Shown: positions 48,398-58,332 of the stretch, piece by piece
Layout: every line of letters begins with the position of its first letter
Position numbering within the stretch: the stretch's first letter is position 1
NCBI RefSeq assembly: GCF_012933555.1
Contig: NZ_JABBPK010000001.1
Coordinates: forward strand, 3,636,001-3,700,000
From: Niallia alba
GTDB lineage: Bacteria > Bacillota > Bacilli > Bacillales > Cytobacillaceae
Length of the DNA: 64,000 bases
Reading direction: 5' to 3'
The notes under the pieces: model-generated
What the model was told of the DNA's origin: nothing
The model's database searches: none
The model's input: the letters and a program-made list of their open reading frames with translations, nothing else
Translations under genes and position numbers: made by a program

Positions 48398-48904
48398 CTA
48401 TTTATGTAATTCACTGACTACATGGCTTAATTCTGGGAGAATTAGTTTGTTCATCGCAAGACGTACCGCTCCCGTTGATCCTGGAGTAGAGAAAACAACC
48501 GTATTTTGAATGGTTCCAGCAATCGCTCTTGATAAAATTGCACTTGAGCCTATGTCTTCTGTATAGCTTAGCATGCGGAACAATTCTCCAAACCCATACA
48601 ATTCTTTTGTGAGAATTGGTTTGATTGCTTCAATTGTCACATCTCTTGGTGAGATACCTGTTCCTCCATTAAGGAGAATACAATCAATTCCATCTGATTG
48701 AACTCCCGCTATTATTTCTCGCTTAATTTGTTGTGCATCATCCTTTATGATGACATATTCTAGTACAGAATGTTTTTCTTGCTTTAATAGTTCTATCATT
48801 AATTGGCCACTTTTATCATTTTCCTTTGTTCTTGTATCACTGACTGTTATAACTTTACAGCCTACTTGCAAATATTGATGCTTCGTATGGATTTGTTTAT
48901 TCAT
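48398..48904 (-). CDS. moaB: Molybdenum cofactor biosynthesis protein MoaB
   Basis: 168 residues of the MogA/MoaB fold (molybdopterin binding domain), with LLNGGTGISPRDVTIEAI and GFGELFRML. It is thought to adenylylate molybdopterin or to be a structural paralogue. ATG 48904 follows GAGGAAAG; a start four codons earlier has no better site. It lies 19 bases after helD. Confidence 0.92.
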   Translation of the reverse strand: MNKQIHTKHQYLQVGCKVITVSDTRTKENDKSGQLMIELLKQEKHSVLEYVIIKDDAQQIKREIIAGVQSDGIDCILLNGGTGISPRDVTIEAIKPILTKELYGFGELFRMLSYTEDIGSSAILSRAIAGTIQNTVVFSTPGSTGAVRLAMNKLILPELSHVVSELHK

Positions 48905-48923
48905 GCTTTCCTCCACTCTTTTT

Positions 48924-51221
48924 CTATTTTGCTATCTCCACTGTAAAATGTGACTCATTTGCCTTATCTAATAATAGCGCTGTTTTTTCGCGGGTAAATA
49001 AATGAAGACGATGCATCGGTCTTGTCATCGCTACATATAATAGCTTTAAATCGATTTCTTCTTGTGTAAAAACCTCGTTTAACGTAAAAAGGAACACTGC
49101 ATCAAATTCTAGTCCCTTGGAAAGATAGCTCGGTACAATAATTAAATAATTCTTTTCAAGCTCTTCATTTTCTTGTAGAAATTGAACATTAGGTACTTTT
49201 CTTTTTTGCATTTCTTTGAATATAGCTTTACATTCTTCTTCTGTTTTACCAATAATGGCAATAGAATGAAAACCTTCTCCGTGCAATCCATCTGCTAGCT
49301 CGATCATTTTGTCTACTAAAGCTTGTTTTTGGTCATACAAATGAACTGTCGGTTTTTCTCCATGACGTACAACTGGTTTCACTTTAGGCAGATCTTCATC
49401 TAGTAGATGCAAAATCTCATTTGCTAAAAACATAATTTCTATTGTAGTCCGATAGCTTTTTTGTAAGGTCATATAATTTGCTCGTGGAAAAATAATCTGC
49501 TGCAACGTCTGCCAGTTTTGTAATCCGCGATAGGAGTGAATACCTTGTGCCAAGTCACCGACAAGAGTAAACATATCTGTTTCCAGTCCTGCTTTTAAGG
49601 CATAAAGCTGAAATTCACTATAATCTTGAACTTCATCAATAACAATATTTTTCGCTCGATACTCTTTGTCGATACCAAAAATTTTATACTGCAAATAAAA
49701 TAATGCCCCTAAATCTTCCATTTCTACTTTCTTTTGCTTTAATATCTTTCGTTGAAAGGCAATCATATAATTTAATTGCTTTTCCGTTAGAGAATCTTCC
49801 GTATATTTTCTAAGAAGCTTCTTATCCTCAAATAGTCGTGCATAATACCCGTATAAATCAGTCGTCTGCATTGTTTTCATATATTTTCTAACAGCAGTTG
49901 AAGCTTCTTTTTTGACATTTGCTAAACGTTCTTCCTTTGTATCTAAAAAGTAGACTACTTTTTCTTTCCGCTTGTCATCTTCTTTAATCCGCAGAGCACG
50001 ATCTAATGCTTCCTCGTACTTTTCCTCTAATTTGATTAAAATTATTTTCTTTTTCCGCTTTAAATCTGCTTGTAAAATCCCCTTTATTTTCTCTTTCCGT
50101 TTGATTAAAGGAAGGTAGTCATATTCCTTCTTAAATAATCGCTCCAACTTCTTCGCTCCATATAAGGGGAATTTTTCTACTCGAAAATCTTCTTTCGGAC
50201 TCATTTCATTACATATATCCATTAAATATTTATCCATTACCTTTTTATAAGCTAAAGATCCTTTATAGCGAGAAAGCCACTTTACCAGTTCTTCCTGTTT
50301 ATTCTCATGGTTTATGAATGTTAGCAGCTTTTTATTTGATTGGATTACTTTCATTTTCTTCCCAATGCATAATAGGACATAGTCCAGAAACGTTGTTTGC
50401 CGGATTTTTTCAACACCTAAGTCTGGCAATGCCTCCGCAATGTATCCTATGAACATATTATTTGGTGCAATAATCATTAATTGCTCCGGTTGGAAATATC
50501 TTGCATAGTTATATATAAAGTATGATATACGGTGTAAAGCAATAGTGGTTTTCCCACTGCCTGCCGCTCCTTGCACAATAATCGGTCGATTTAAGTCAGC
50601 TCGAATAATTTCATTTTGTTCTGCTTGAATGGTTGAAATAATCTCCGATAATCGTTGATCTGCTTTACCAGCAAGCGATTGCTGTAATAACTCATCTGTT
50701 GTTGTTAAATCAATATCCTGATAATGATTTAGCTTTCCTTTTTCGATTTTAAATTGTCTTTTTAACGATAAATACCCTTCAATCGTTTCTTCATTGACTT
50801 CGTAAGCAACTTCTCCTAACCTTCCGTCATAATAGACATTCGCAATCGGTGAGCGCCAGTCTACTATAATTGGTTTTTGTGTATCTTTTTCATAAAGTGA
50901 AGTTTTCCCAAGATAATAAACATCTTTATGGGATTTCCCTTTCATCTGATAATCAATTCGTGCAAAATAAGGGGCATCTAAAATTCGCTTTAAAATATTT
51001 AGCTCTGTTGTTGCCAACTGTAAAAACTTACTGTTAGTTAAATAGTTGATATAGCTCAAACTACTATCAAGAGCTTCTTCATTACTTATAGACTCTCGTA
51101 CGTTTTCTTGTAATGTCCCTTGATTTATTTGTGCCTCTTGTAAAACAACATTCATGTAATTTTTAGTATATTCAAGTCTTCTTTCTTCCTGTTCCCATTC
51201 ATCTTTTGAAAAGTCTTCCAT
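48924..51221 (-). CDS. helD: RNA polymerase recycling motor HelD (UvrD/Rep-like helicase)
   Basis: 765 residues. The N-terminal coiled-coil arm (1-80, EEQERRLEYTKNYMNVV region) precedes an SF1 core with Walker A VQGAAGSGKTTIALHR, DEVQDYSEFQ and the late SYLSKGLEFDAVFLF and LLYVAMTRPMHRL motifs. HelD dislodges stalled RNA polymerase in Bacillus. ATG 51221 has AAAGGAG six bases upstream. A long basic/acidic coiled segment in the middle (about 330-470) fits the secondary-channel arm. Confidence 0.92.
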   Translation of the reverse strand: MEDFSKDEWEQEERRLEYTKNYMNVVLQEAQINQGTLQENVRESISNEEALDSSLSYINYLTNSKFLQLATTELNILKRILDAPYFARIDYQMKGKSHKDVYYLGKTSLYEKDTQKPIIVDWRSPIANVYYDGRLGEVAYEVNEETIEGYLSLKRQFKIEKGKLNHYQDIDLTTTDELLQQSLAGKADQRLSEIISTIQAEQNEIIRADLNRPIIVQGAAGSGKTTIALHRISYFIYNYARYFQPEQLMIIAPNNMFIGYIAEALPDLGVEKIRQTTFLDYVLLCIGKKMKVIQSNKKLLTFINHENKQEELVKWLSRYKGSLAYKKVMDKYLMDICNEMSPKEDFRVEKFPLYGAKKLERLFKKEYDYLPLIKRKEKIKGILQADLKRKKKIILIKLEEKYEEALDRALRIKEDDKRKEKVVYFLDTKEERLANVKKEASTAVRKYMKTMQTTDLYGYYARLFEDKKLLRKYTEDSLTEKQLNYMIAFQRKILKQKKVEMEDLGALFYLQYKIFGIDKEYRAKNIVIDEVQDYSEFQLYALKAGLETDMFTLVGDLAQGIHSYRGLQNWQTLQQIIFPRANYMTLQKSYRTTIEIMFLANEILHLLDEDLPKVKPVVRHGEKPTVHLYDQKQALVDKMIELADGLHGEGFHSIAIIGKTEEECKAIFKEMQKRKVPNVQFLQENEELEKNYLIIVPSYLSKGLEFDAVFLFTLNEVFTQEEIDLKLLYVAMTRPMHRLHLFTREKTALLLDKANESHFTVEIAK

Positions 51222-51240
51222 CGTTTCTCCTTTCTCCATT

Positions 51241-51397
51241 TATAAGAAACCTTCCATCAGGGAGGTTTTTCCTCCTCCCTCGCTGATGGTTAGTTGCACC
51301 TATCGGACCGACCTTAACGGGAAAGTTTTCTCACCTAGTTTTCTCGGTTTCCCACAGCCTTAAGGTGGGGGATGACTACCCGTTAGATTAGGATAAA
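51241..51397 (+). repeat. R2 structured repeat
   Basis: From TATAAGAAACCTTCCATCAG to CCCGTTAGATTAGGATAAA. It keeps CGCTGATGGTTAGTTG and AACGGGAAAG...CTACCCGTT pairings. It lies between ecsC-like and helD genes. Confidence 0.82.
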
Positions 51398-52215
51398 TTT
51401 TCATCTCGTTTACTTAGTAAATAGCATTTCTGATAATAATGATGTGCCATTTCGGTTATCTTTTTTGTGAAATGATAATTTACTGCTGCTCCAATGATTG
51501 TACCTTTATAGGATGATTTTCCTCTAAAAAATACGAGCAAAGAAAGCTTTATTAGCTCTGTTAAAATCGTGTACAGCATTTTTTCCTGGACAATTTCTTC
51601 CTTTCCATTATAAAAAAAACCTTGTTGTTCCTGCACCTGTTCAAGCATTAGCTCATTCCAAGCTTCTAATCGCTGCTCCTTCGGCAAACAACCTGCACAG
51701 AAAACTTTTAGTGCAGTCATGATCTCATTAGGGCTTTCAGCTGGTCTCCCATATATCGAAGCAAGAACCTGAACGGCACGAAGATTAATAATAAGTATAG
51801 AGAGAAAATCTCCTATTAAAAAGCCTGTATGCTTTGACGCCAAGGCCCCTTGGGCAGAAGCAAGCATCCTGTAATGAGCCATTTGTTTATCTGCAATTGA
51901 TTGTAATTGGTCAATATTTAATTTTGTCATGTCTTTTAATGTGAAGATGGATTCATTATGTACTCTTGCTTGTTGCATTAATTTTTGTGCGGTATTTCGT
52001 TGAAATGTGGAATTAAATAAGATGGCATGAAGATGAAATAAGATGTTATCGAGTGATCGCAATATTTTTTGTTTTTGCATTTCAGGTAAATAGGTTAAAC
52101 CAGTATTTATATAATCTGAGCAAAGTTGGAGAATTTTATTTGGTCGCTCACTTCTTAATTCATTTTCCCACTGCTTCAATTTTTCCAAATAATAGGTTTC
52201 TGCTTTCGTAAGCAT
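51388..52215 (-). CDS. EcsC family protein
   Basis: A 275-residue mainly helical protein of the EcsC group; the region from about residue 110 to 235 (QGALASKHTGFLIGDFLSILIINLRAVQVLASIYG) is the family core. EcsC is linked to the EcsAB ABC transporter in Bacillus, but stand-alone members have no assigned role. The ATG follows GGGGGG. The C-terminus overlaps the R2 repeat border by about ten bases. Confidence 0.8.
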   Translation of the reverse strand: MLTKAETYYLEKLKQWENELRSERPNKILQLCSDYINTGLTYLPEMQKQKILRSLDNILFHLHAILFNSTFQRNTAQKLMQQARVHNESIFTLKDMTKLNIDQLQSIADKQMAHYRMLASAQGALASKHTGFLIGDFLSILIINLRAVQVLASIYGRPAESPNEIMTALKVFCAGCLPKEQRLEAWNELMLEQVQEQQGFFYNGKEEIVQEKMLYTILTELIKLSLLVFFRGKSSYKGTIIGAAVNYHFTKKITEMAHHYYQKCYLLSKRDENLS

Positions 52216-52321
52216 TTAATCCCCCCTCTGTAAAATAAGAATCATTCCTTATTTTACTAAAAGAATATAATGAAAGACAATATATTTATCAGTTTACATT
52301 GGATTCCTTTTTATAGTGGGA

Positions 52322-52368
52322 AAAAGACAATCCTAATCGTAAATTGTTCTACGAAAAAAGATTGTCTT
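52322..52368 (-). terminator. Terminator of ackA
   Basis: AAAGACAATC and GATTGTCTTT pair across a 27-base loop 43 bases after the ackA stop; the stem is short and partly AT. Confidence 0.6.
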
Positions 52369-52410
52369 TATATTTAATAATTATTATATACCTACGTTTA
52401 TATAGTTAAC

Positions 52411-53601
52411 TTAGATTCCAGCTAATCTACAAACGTCTCTTGCAATCATTACTTCTTCATTTGTTGGAATTACCATTACTTTTACTGGAGAGTGTGGGTA
52501 GTTAATGAATGACTCTTCACCAGAAATTTTATTTAATGTTGGATCCCAGTATACGCCCATAAATTCAAGACCTTGAAGTACTCTAGCACGAACGATTTCA
52601 CTGTTTTCACCGATACCGGCTGTGAAGATAATTGCATCTACACCGTTCATTCCAGATGCATATGATCCAATATATTTATGAATGTTATCGGCAAATATTT
52701 GTAAGGCAAGCTCTGCACGATCATTTCCTTCTTTTGCTTGCTCTGTAATATCACGTAAATCACTGGAGAAACCAGAGATTCCTAAAAGACCACTCTTTTT
52801 ATTTAATACTTGTAGCACTTCATCAGCAGATTGATCTGTTTTTTCCATGATGAACGGGATAAGAGCTGGATCGATATTACCAGAACGAGTTCCCATTGTT
52901 ACCCCAGCAAGAGGAGTGAATCCCATAGAAGTGTCCATGGACTTTCCACCTTCAATAGCAGCAATACTAGCACCATTTCCTAAGTGACATGAAATTAAAC
53001 GTAATTGTTCAATTGGACGACCTAATAATTCAGCTGCACGTTGAGACACGTACTTATGGCTAGTACCATGGAAACCATATTTACGAATTCCATATTGCTC
53101 ATAATATTCATATGGAAGACTGTATAAATAAGATTTCTCAGGCATAGTTTGATGGAACGCTGTGTCATATACTGCTACTGCTGGAACATTCGGTAATACA
53201 TGTTGGAATGCACGGATACCAGTTAAGTTTGCTGGGTTGTGTAGAGGCGCCAATTCTGATAAAGTATCAATTTTATCAATTACTTCATCTGTAATTACTG
53301 CAGAATCAGCAAATTCTTCTCCACCATGTACTACACGATGTCCAATTCCATCGATTTCATCTAATGATGCAATAATGCCTAACTCTGTTAATTTTCCTAA
53401 AAGAATTTTAACTGCTACATCATGATCTGGAATTTCTGTAACCTCTTTGATTTTTTCACCGTTAACGGAAATATTGAAAACAGCATCAGTTAATCCAATG
53501 CGTTCTATTAAACCTTTTGTAATTACTTCTTCACTTGGCATTTCAAATAACTGAAACTTTAATGAAGAACTACCCGCATTAATCGCAATAATTTTTGCCA
53601 T
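52411..53601 (-). CDS. ackA: Acetate kinase
   Basis: A 396-residue ASKHA-fold enzyme interconverting acetyl phosphate + ADP and acetate + ATP. Motifs: [37 protein letters not shown] and [12 protein letters not shown] 53601 has AAGGGGAG at suitable spacing; an upstream in-frame start (53655) is not supported. It follows ytxK, the usual Bacillus order. Confidence 0.97.
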   Translation of the reverse strand: MAKIIAINAGSSSLKFQLFEMPSEEVITKGLIERIGLTDAVFNISVNGEKIKEVTEIPDHDVAVKILLGKLTELGIIASLDEIDGIGHRVVHGGEEFADSAVITDEVIDKIDTLSELAPLHNPANLTGIRAFQHVLPNVPAVAVYDTAFHQTMPEKSYLYSLPYEYYEQYGIRKYGFHGTSHKYVSQRAAELLGRPIEQLRLISCHLGNGASIAAIEGGKSMDTSMGFTPLAGVTMGTRSGNIDPALIPFIMEKTDQSADEVLQVLNKKSGLLGISGFSSDLRDITEQAKEGNDRAELALQIFADNIHKYIGSYASGMNGVDAIIFTAGIGENSEIVRARVLQGLEFMGVYWDPTLNKISGEESFINYPHSPVKVMVIPTNEEVMIARDVCRLAGI

Positions 53602-53866
53602 AAAATGATTTACTCCCCTTTTATATAACAACTTATTATTTACTTTGTCTGACATTGAACAGATCCAAACATATTACAGACAAGATTTACTTCTTTCAGT
53701 TTTTCATTAAAACATTCTACTAGAAACATTTCAAGCACATTATACCCTGTTATTGATATTTTTTTCATTTTTCGTGTATTTTTCGAAAAAAAGACATATT
53801 TATGTCGATTATCTTCTATATAATAGAAAAAATCTGTCTTATAACAATTTTAGTAAAGAGTACATT

Positions 53867-54856
53867 TTATTCCTGTTTATTCTGTTTGATCCATGTATCC
53901 ATTTCACTTAAAACTTTTTCCATGGCTGGCATATTGGATAGCCTTGGCACTTTTGCAAGTAATACTTGTTTTGGCGCTACTATATTATTCCCCTTTTTCT
54001 GCAGAATCAATATACTTTTTGCCGACTGTTTATTTTTGAAAAGCGTTTCCGGTAATTGCAATATCCCCTGTATGTGAACTTCTTCTTTTATATATTCATG
54101 GAGTTTATCCGCTTGCTCAGACTCAAATAAATTATTGGGAATAACAAAAAATGCATAGCCACCTGGTTTTAAATAATTCATGCTTTGTTCAATAAATAAA
54201 TGATGAGCATAAGTATGTCCATTTTCAGCTTTCACTTTAAATTCATTTGCACGAACATCATTTGGATAATAGCCAACTGGTAAATCACTCACGACTACAT
54301 CTACTGGATCGATGAATAAATGTTCTAGGCTATCTTGGTTATAAAATTCAACTTGTTGTTCCTGCAAATTAGCATTTACTAGAGCTAGCTGTAATAGTAA
54401 ATCATCAATATCTACACCATATGCAGCTAAATTTTTGCCTTGCTGATAGTTCATTACGGTTGTTAATAAATTCCCTGTACCAACCGCTAAATCTAACAGA
54501 CGAAGATCCTCTTTTACATAAAACTTCTGCACTAAATAGCCGAAAAGAATGCCGATTGAATCTGGTGTCATTTGGTGATTTGGTTGTGTACTTTCTTTCA
54601 TCCCTTTTAAAATGACAAGTTGAAAAGCTTTGCGTATTTCTTCTTTTGTGTACTTAGCTAATTTAATTGCTTCATACGATTTTCTTAATCTCTTTTTGCT
54701 TAGTTCGCTCAATTCTTCCTGTAAAATAGCTTCTTGGAAAATATTTTCCCCTGATAAAGCTAATGATTCTAAATACGTATACTCTAATTCTTCTTGTATA
54801 ATCAATGCTGTTTCATTGAATACTGTAAATAATTCTTCTACTGGAGAAATGTTCAT
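53867..54856 (-). CDS. ytxK: YtxK-like class I SAM-dependent methyltransferase
   Basis: A 329-residue protein. A helical N-terminal domain precedes a Rossmann methyltransferase with LLDLAVGTGNLLTTVM (motif I) and VVSDLPVGYYP in the place of the NPPY catalytic motif of N6-adenine methyltransferases. The altered motif means nucleic acid methylation is uncertain. Found next to ackA and tpx in Bacillus. Confidence 0.9.
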   Translation of the reverse strand: MNISPVEELFTVFNETALIIQEELEYTYLESLALSGENIFQEAILQEELSELSKKRLRKSYEAIKLAKYTKEEIRKAFQLVILKGMKESTQPNHQMTPDSIGILFGYLVQKFYVKEDLRLLDLAVGTGNLLTTVMNYQQGKNLAAYGVDIDDLLLQLALVNANLQEQQVEFYNQDSLEHLFIDPVDVVVSDLPVGYYPNDVRANEFKVKAENGHTYAHHLFIEQSMNYLKPGGYAFFVIPNNLFESEQADKLHEYIKEEVHIQGILQLPETLFKNKQSAKSILILQKKGNNIVAPKQVLLAKVPRLSNMPAMEKVLSEMDTWIKQNKQE

Positions 54857-54963
54857 ATATTATCACCTATTTATTGTAGATTGTTGTTATTACCTTTGAG
54901 AAACCTTTAAATGGCTTTTCATGTCTTATCTTCAAGCTTCACACAAAGTATGCCTTGTAACCA

Positions 54964-55115
54964 CATAAAGAAGCTTCCATCAGTGTTTTTTCCTCATCTC
55001 CCACTCGTGGTTAGTTGCACTTATCGAACTTTTCGGGAGAGTTTCTACGCCTAGTTCTTCGATTTCCCACAGCTTTGAGGCGGGGGGGCTTACTGCCCGC
55101 GTTAAGAGTTGACCA
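54964..55115 (+). repeat. R2 structured repeat
   Basis: From ATAAAGAAGCTTCCATCAG to GCCCGCGTTAAGAGTTGAC, with GGTTAGTTGCACTTATCG inside. It occupies most of the gap between ytxK and tpx; the rest of that gap shows nothing clear. Confidence 0.78.
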
Positions 55116-55233
55116 GAAAAAGAAAACAGACAAATAAAAAGAGCCTGTCCTTTTAATAGAAGGCCAAACTCTAGCTTATCACACGGTTAATCATTTAACC
55201 AGATAATCGATGTATTACCTGCAATTAAGTTCA

Positions 55234-55734
55234 TCAGTTTGCTGCTTTTGCTGCTGAAATAGCTGCCTCATAGTTTGGATGGTTACTGCCTTCACTTACA
55301 TATTCTACATATGTAACAGTATCATTTGTGTCAACAACAAAGATTGCTCGTGCTAATAAACGCAATTCTTTCATAACAACGCCGTACGCTTCCCCAAAAG
55401 ATAAATCTCTGTGGTCTGATACAGTAATAACATTATCTAAACCACTTGCTGCACACCATCTTCTTTGAGCGAAAGGTAAATCAACACTTACTGTTATTAT
55501 CTCTATATTCGCAAGATTAGCAGCTTCTTCATTAAATCTTCTTGTTTGCGTATCACAAACACCTGTATCAATTGAAGGAACAACACTAAAAAGACGAATT
55601 TTCCCCTTTGAGCTTGCTAGTGATACTTCTGACATATCATTAGCTAATGCGATAAAATCGGGTGCCTTATCTCCAACCTTCACTTCATTACCAATCAATG
55701 TTACTGGGGTATGTTTAAATGTTACTGTTGCCAT
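55234..55734 (-). CDS. tpx: Thiol peroxidase
   Basis: A 166-residue peroxiredoxin that reduces hydroperoxides with thioredoxin. Peroxidatic Cys60 in [12 protein letters not shown] and resolving Cys94 in RRWCAASGL are present at the usual positions for an atypical 2-Cys enzyme. ATG 55734 has GGAGG eight bases upstream; the ATG 15 bases earlier is less likely. Confidence 0.95.
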   Translation of the reverse strand: MATVTFKHTPVTLIGNEVKVGDKAPDFIALANDMSEVSLASSKGKIRLFSVVPSIDTGVCDTQTRRFNEEAANLANIEIITVSVDLPFAQRRWCAASGLDNVITVSDHRDLSFGEAYGVVMKELRLLARAIFVVDTNDTVTYVEYVSEGSNHPNYEAAISAAKAAN

Positions 55735-55850
55735 TGTATTCTCCTCCATTTTTTATGTAATCTTATGTAATTACTTTCATCATAGCGATTGTTCCTTGTA
55801 TTTGCAAAAATTACGAACTGTATAAAGAATGATTTTCATTTACAAGTAAA

Positions 55851-55884
55851 ATGAAACGAGTTCACCGTTTATTGTGAACTCGTA
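55851..55884 (-). terminator. Terminator of ytfJ
   Basis: A 10-bp stem ACGAGTTCAC / GTGAACTCGT followed by TTCATTTT on the minus strand, 35 bases after the stop. Confidence 0.78.
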
Positions 55885-55918
55885 CTTCCAACCATTATAT
55901 TCGTAGCAATTCTAACTA

Positions 55919-56371
55919 TTAAAATTCAATATTTTCTTTTTGTTGATGTGTATGACCTTCACTACTATTTGACTCAGAGGAAGAATCTTTTTTTGCAAAC
56001 ATTTGCTGAATTTTATCAACTGCTTGTGGCGCAATGTCCAAGATTTTTTCGTATAGGTGTGTACTTTCGTCCAAGTGTACCATTTTTACACCTTGAGCAT
56101 TTACAATCAAGAAAGCAATTGGCGTAATACTTACTCCGCCACCGCTACCTCCACCGAAAGGATGCTTTGTTAGTGAATCGTTTAATGAATGATTTTCTAG
56201 CGTAAACTCGCTTCCTCCAGCTGCAAACCCAAAGCCTACTTTGGAAACCGTTAATATAACGCTGCCATCAGGTGTCTCGACTGGATCGCCAATAATCGTA
56301 TTGACATCAATCATTTCTTTTAAATTTTCCATTGCGGTTGTCATTAAGCCTTGAATTGGATGATCTGACAT
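55919..56371 (-). CDS. ytfJ: GerW family sporulation protein YtfJ
   Basis: A 150-residue protein with IIGDPVETPDGSVILTVSKVGFGFAAGGSEF and the glycine-rich GGGSGGGVSITPIAFL typical of the family, and a hydrophilic tail. B. subtilis YtfJ is forespore-expressed and needed for normal germination. It lies 21 bases after ytfI, in one operon. Confidence 0.92.
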   Translation of the reverse strand: MSDHPIQGLMTTAMENLKEMIDVNTIIGDPVETPDGSVILTVSKVGFGFAAGGSEFTLENHSLNDSLTKHPFGGGSGGGVSITPIAFLIVNAQGVKMVHLDESTHLYEKILDIAPQAVDKIQQMFAKKDSSSESNSSEGHTHQQKENIEF

Positions 56372-56392
56372 TTTCCCATTCCTCCATTTGTA

Positions 56393-57079
56393 CTATTGTT
56401 TACTTGGAATAGACGTTTCATTAGTTTTAAACTTAGGAAAACCATCTTTCCAATATTTCACCAGTTTAATTCCTGCCATCATAGCATGCCCTATCCGAAA
56501 TTGAATCATACAAGAAAATAATGTTTCAGATGCAACTCCTTGAAAGTGTGGATAAATATTGATTTTTGGCATATCTCGAAGTTTCATATAATTACTAATA
56601 ATCCCGATAATGCTTCCTTTCACTGCCCATATAGCTCCAGAAACCATGCCAGTATGAGCTGCATCACCGAGTCCAACAATAGAACTCCATTCTATATTCC
56701 TTATTGTAAGTTTCGCTAAAAATGACCTTACTATGCGGTGAAATTGAACAACATGATTCAATAATTCTTTGAAATTTGATAAAAAATTCAATAAATCAGA
56801 AGGAGAATATTGTTTTGTTTCCTCCGTTGTATCTTTTTTACCCTTTATTTCCGTTTCCTCTTCCATCACCAACGTTGGGGAGTCATTATCTATTTTTATC
56901 AGAGGGATTGTTTTTTTATATTTTATAAGTCCAAATAATGCGCGAACCTCTATTTTTAAATCATCATTATCCTTTTTATGATAATAGCGTATATGTATGG
57001 TTAATTTTAAAAAGCATAAGAGAACGAGCAGTAATAAAAAAGCACCAATAATAATAGCGATTATGAAAAGAACTTTCAC
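56393..57079 (-). CDS. ytfI: DUF2953 protein YtfI
   Basis: A 228-residue protein with one N-terminal membrane helix (VLFIIAIIIGAFLLLLVLLC), an extracytoplasmic beta-rich part, and an amphipathic region near GMVSGAIWAVKGSIIGIIS. It is paired with ytfJ as in B. subtilis, so a sporulation role is likely though not shown for this protein. The start follows AAGGGAAGTG. Confidence 0.88.
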   Translation of the reverse strand: MKVLFIIAIIIGAFLLLLVLLCFLKLTIHIRYYHKKDNDDLKIEVRALFGLIKYKKTIPLIKIDNDSPTLVMEEETEIKGKKDTTEETKQYSPSDLLNFLSNFKELLNHVVQFHRIVRSFLAKLTIRNIEWSSIVGLGDAAHTGMVSGAIWAVKGSIIGIISNYMKLRDMPKINIYPHFQGVASETLFSCMIQFRIGHAMMAGIKLVKYWKDGFPKFKTNETSIPSKQ

Positions 57080-57173
57080 TTTGGTAACACTTCCCTTCAG
57101 CTTATTATTATTGGATAAAGTAGGTAAAAATAAACATGCTTTACAAGGAATCTTGACTCAATGTTTAAGCAAA

Positions 57174-57328
57174 AATAAAGAAAACTGCCAACAGAGGAGA
57201 GTTTTCCCCCTCCTTCACTGTTGATTATTGCACTTATTGGACCTTTTATGAGAGAGTTTCCACCCCTAGCTCTCTCAATTTTCCGCAGTTTATGGTTAAG
57301 TCTTACTGCCTGTGAAGAGTGGGAGAAA
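57174..57328 (+). repeat. R2 structured repeat
   Basis: From ATAAAGAAAACTGCCAACAG to CTGTGAAGAGTGGGAGAAA. The first stem has changed to CCAACAGAGGAG / CTCCTTCACTGTTG and still pairs. Confidence 0.78.
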
Positions 57329-57340
57329 TTCCACCCATTA

Positions 57341-57729
57341 AGAGGCTGGGATAAAACAAAATATATACTGCGTAAAGGCGAACAATCTCTCATTTAGTAG
57401 TGAAGCCAATTCGTTCCATTGCGTTTTTAAAGGTTATTTAGTTCCACCAATTTTTTTAAAGAAAATTTAATTATTAGGAAAAGCGGAGCAGATTGAATAC
57501 ACGTAGACTCCTATGGGAGCTGCGAGAAAGTCCGAGACCCTGCAGGCGAAGCCGAAGCGGCTCGGCGCTCGCCCCATGGAAAGCAAAGTGGATTCAGTCT
57601 GCGGGTAACTACCTCAAACCCTATTTAAAATGAATAAAAAACCCAAACAATTATACGAAAATTTGATTAACAATCTCCATATAATGGTTCGAGTTTATAT
57701 TTGGTTGTAATACTTTTGTTCCAGCCTCA
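57341..57729 (-). repeat. R1 long dispersed repeat
   Basis: It begins AGAGGCTGGGATAAAACAAAA and ends TTTTGTTCCAGCCTC. It contains the core GATTGAATACACGTAGACTCC and GGATTCAGTCTGCGGGTAA and, near its right end, the hairpin CAATTATACG / CCATATAATGG. Confidence 0.83.
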
Positions 57730-57730
57730 A

Positions 57731-57773
57731 AAAAAACAGTCCATAACATCGACGTTGTTATGGACTGTTTTTT
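57731..57773. terminator. Terminator of the RDD gene, bidirectional
   Basis: A 17-bp stem AAAAAACAGTCCATAAC / GTTATGGACTGTTTTTT directly after the RDD stop; the A/T runs suit both directions. Confidence 0.9.
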
Positions 57774-58321
57774 TATCGATCATGAATCACTGCCGTATCA
57801 GCAAATAAGTCATGAATTCCTTGTTTTTTTGGCAAGAAGGCCACTAATGCATATAAAATGAAAAAACTGCCAGAGATAAATCGACCGATCCACTCCCGGA
57901 ACAGAACCGTATCCCAAGTTAACTTTTCTTTGTTTATAGGCACTACCTTTAAGCCAAAGATCATTTTTCCTAACGTTTGTTTTAAAAACTTAGTCATTAA
58001 AACAAAATACAAATAAAAAGTAATCGCTGTACAAATGTTTACCGTAGAAAAAATACCTGATTCATGCAACGGCACATCTAATATTCGTAGAATTGGGTAG
58101 ATTAAGATACGGTTAACGCTCGAGACAATAATTAAGTCGGCTAAATAAGCCCAAAAACGCATCCAAAAGCCTGCATAGACATAAGAAATTTCCTTATTTT
58201 GTTCTTCTGCCAGTACTGTTTTTTCAATATCCACTTGCTTCTCTGATGATACTGATTGCTCTTGTAGTCCTTCTTCCTTCTGTAATACTTCTTGTTCAAA
58301 ATCATCACGTTCATTACTCAT
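57773..58321 (-). CDS. yteJ: RDD family membrane protein (YteJ-like)
   Basis: A 182-residue protein: 45 acidic N-terminal residues, then the RDD domain (GFWMRFWAYLADLIIVSSVNR) with three membrane helices ending in the conserved GMKVVP-like block GLKVVPINKEKLTW. In B. subtilis YteJ follows SppA and both confer resistance to lantibiotic-type peptides. It starts 12 bases after sppA. Confidence 0.88.
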   Translation of the reverse strand: MSNERDDFEQEVLQKEEGLQEQSVSSEKQVDIEKTVLAEEQNKEISYVYAGFWMRFWAYLADLIIVSSVNRILIYPILRILDVPLHESGIFSTVNICTAITFYLYFVLMTKFLKQTLGKMIFGLKVVPINKEKLTWDTVLFREWIGRFISGSFFILYALVAFLPKKQGIHDLFADTAVIHDR

Positions 58322-58332
58322 TATGTCCCCTC

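Noticed and set aside
57097-57393. A 98-residue minus-strand frame beside ytfI
   Set aside because: It is made entirely of R2 and R1 repeat sequence and has no ribosome site.
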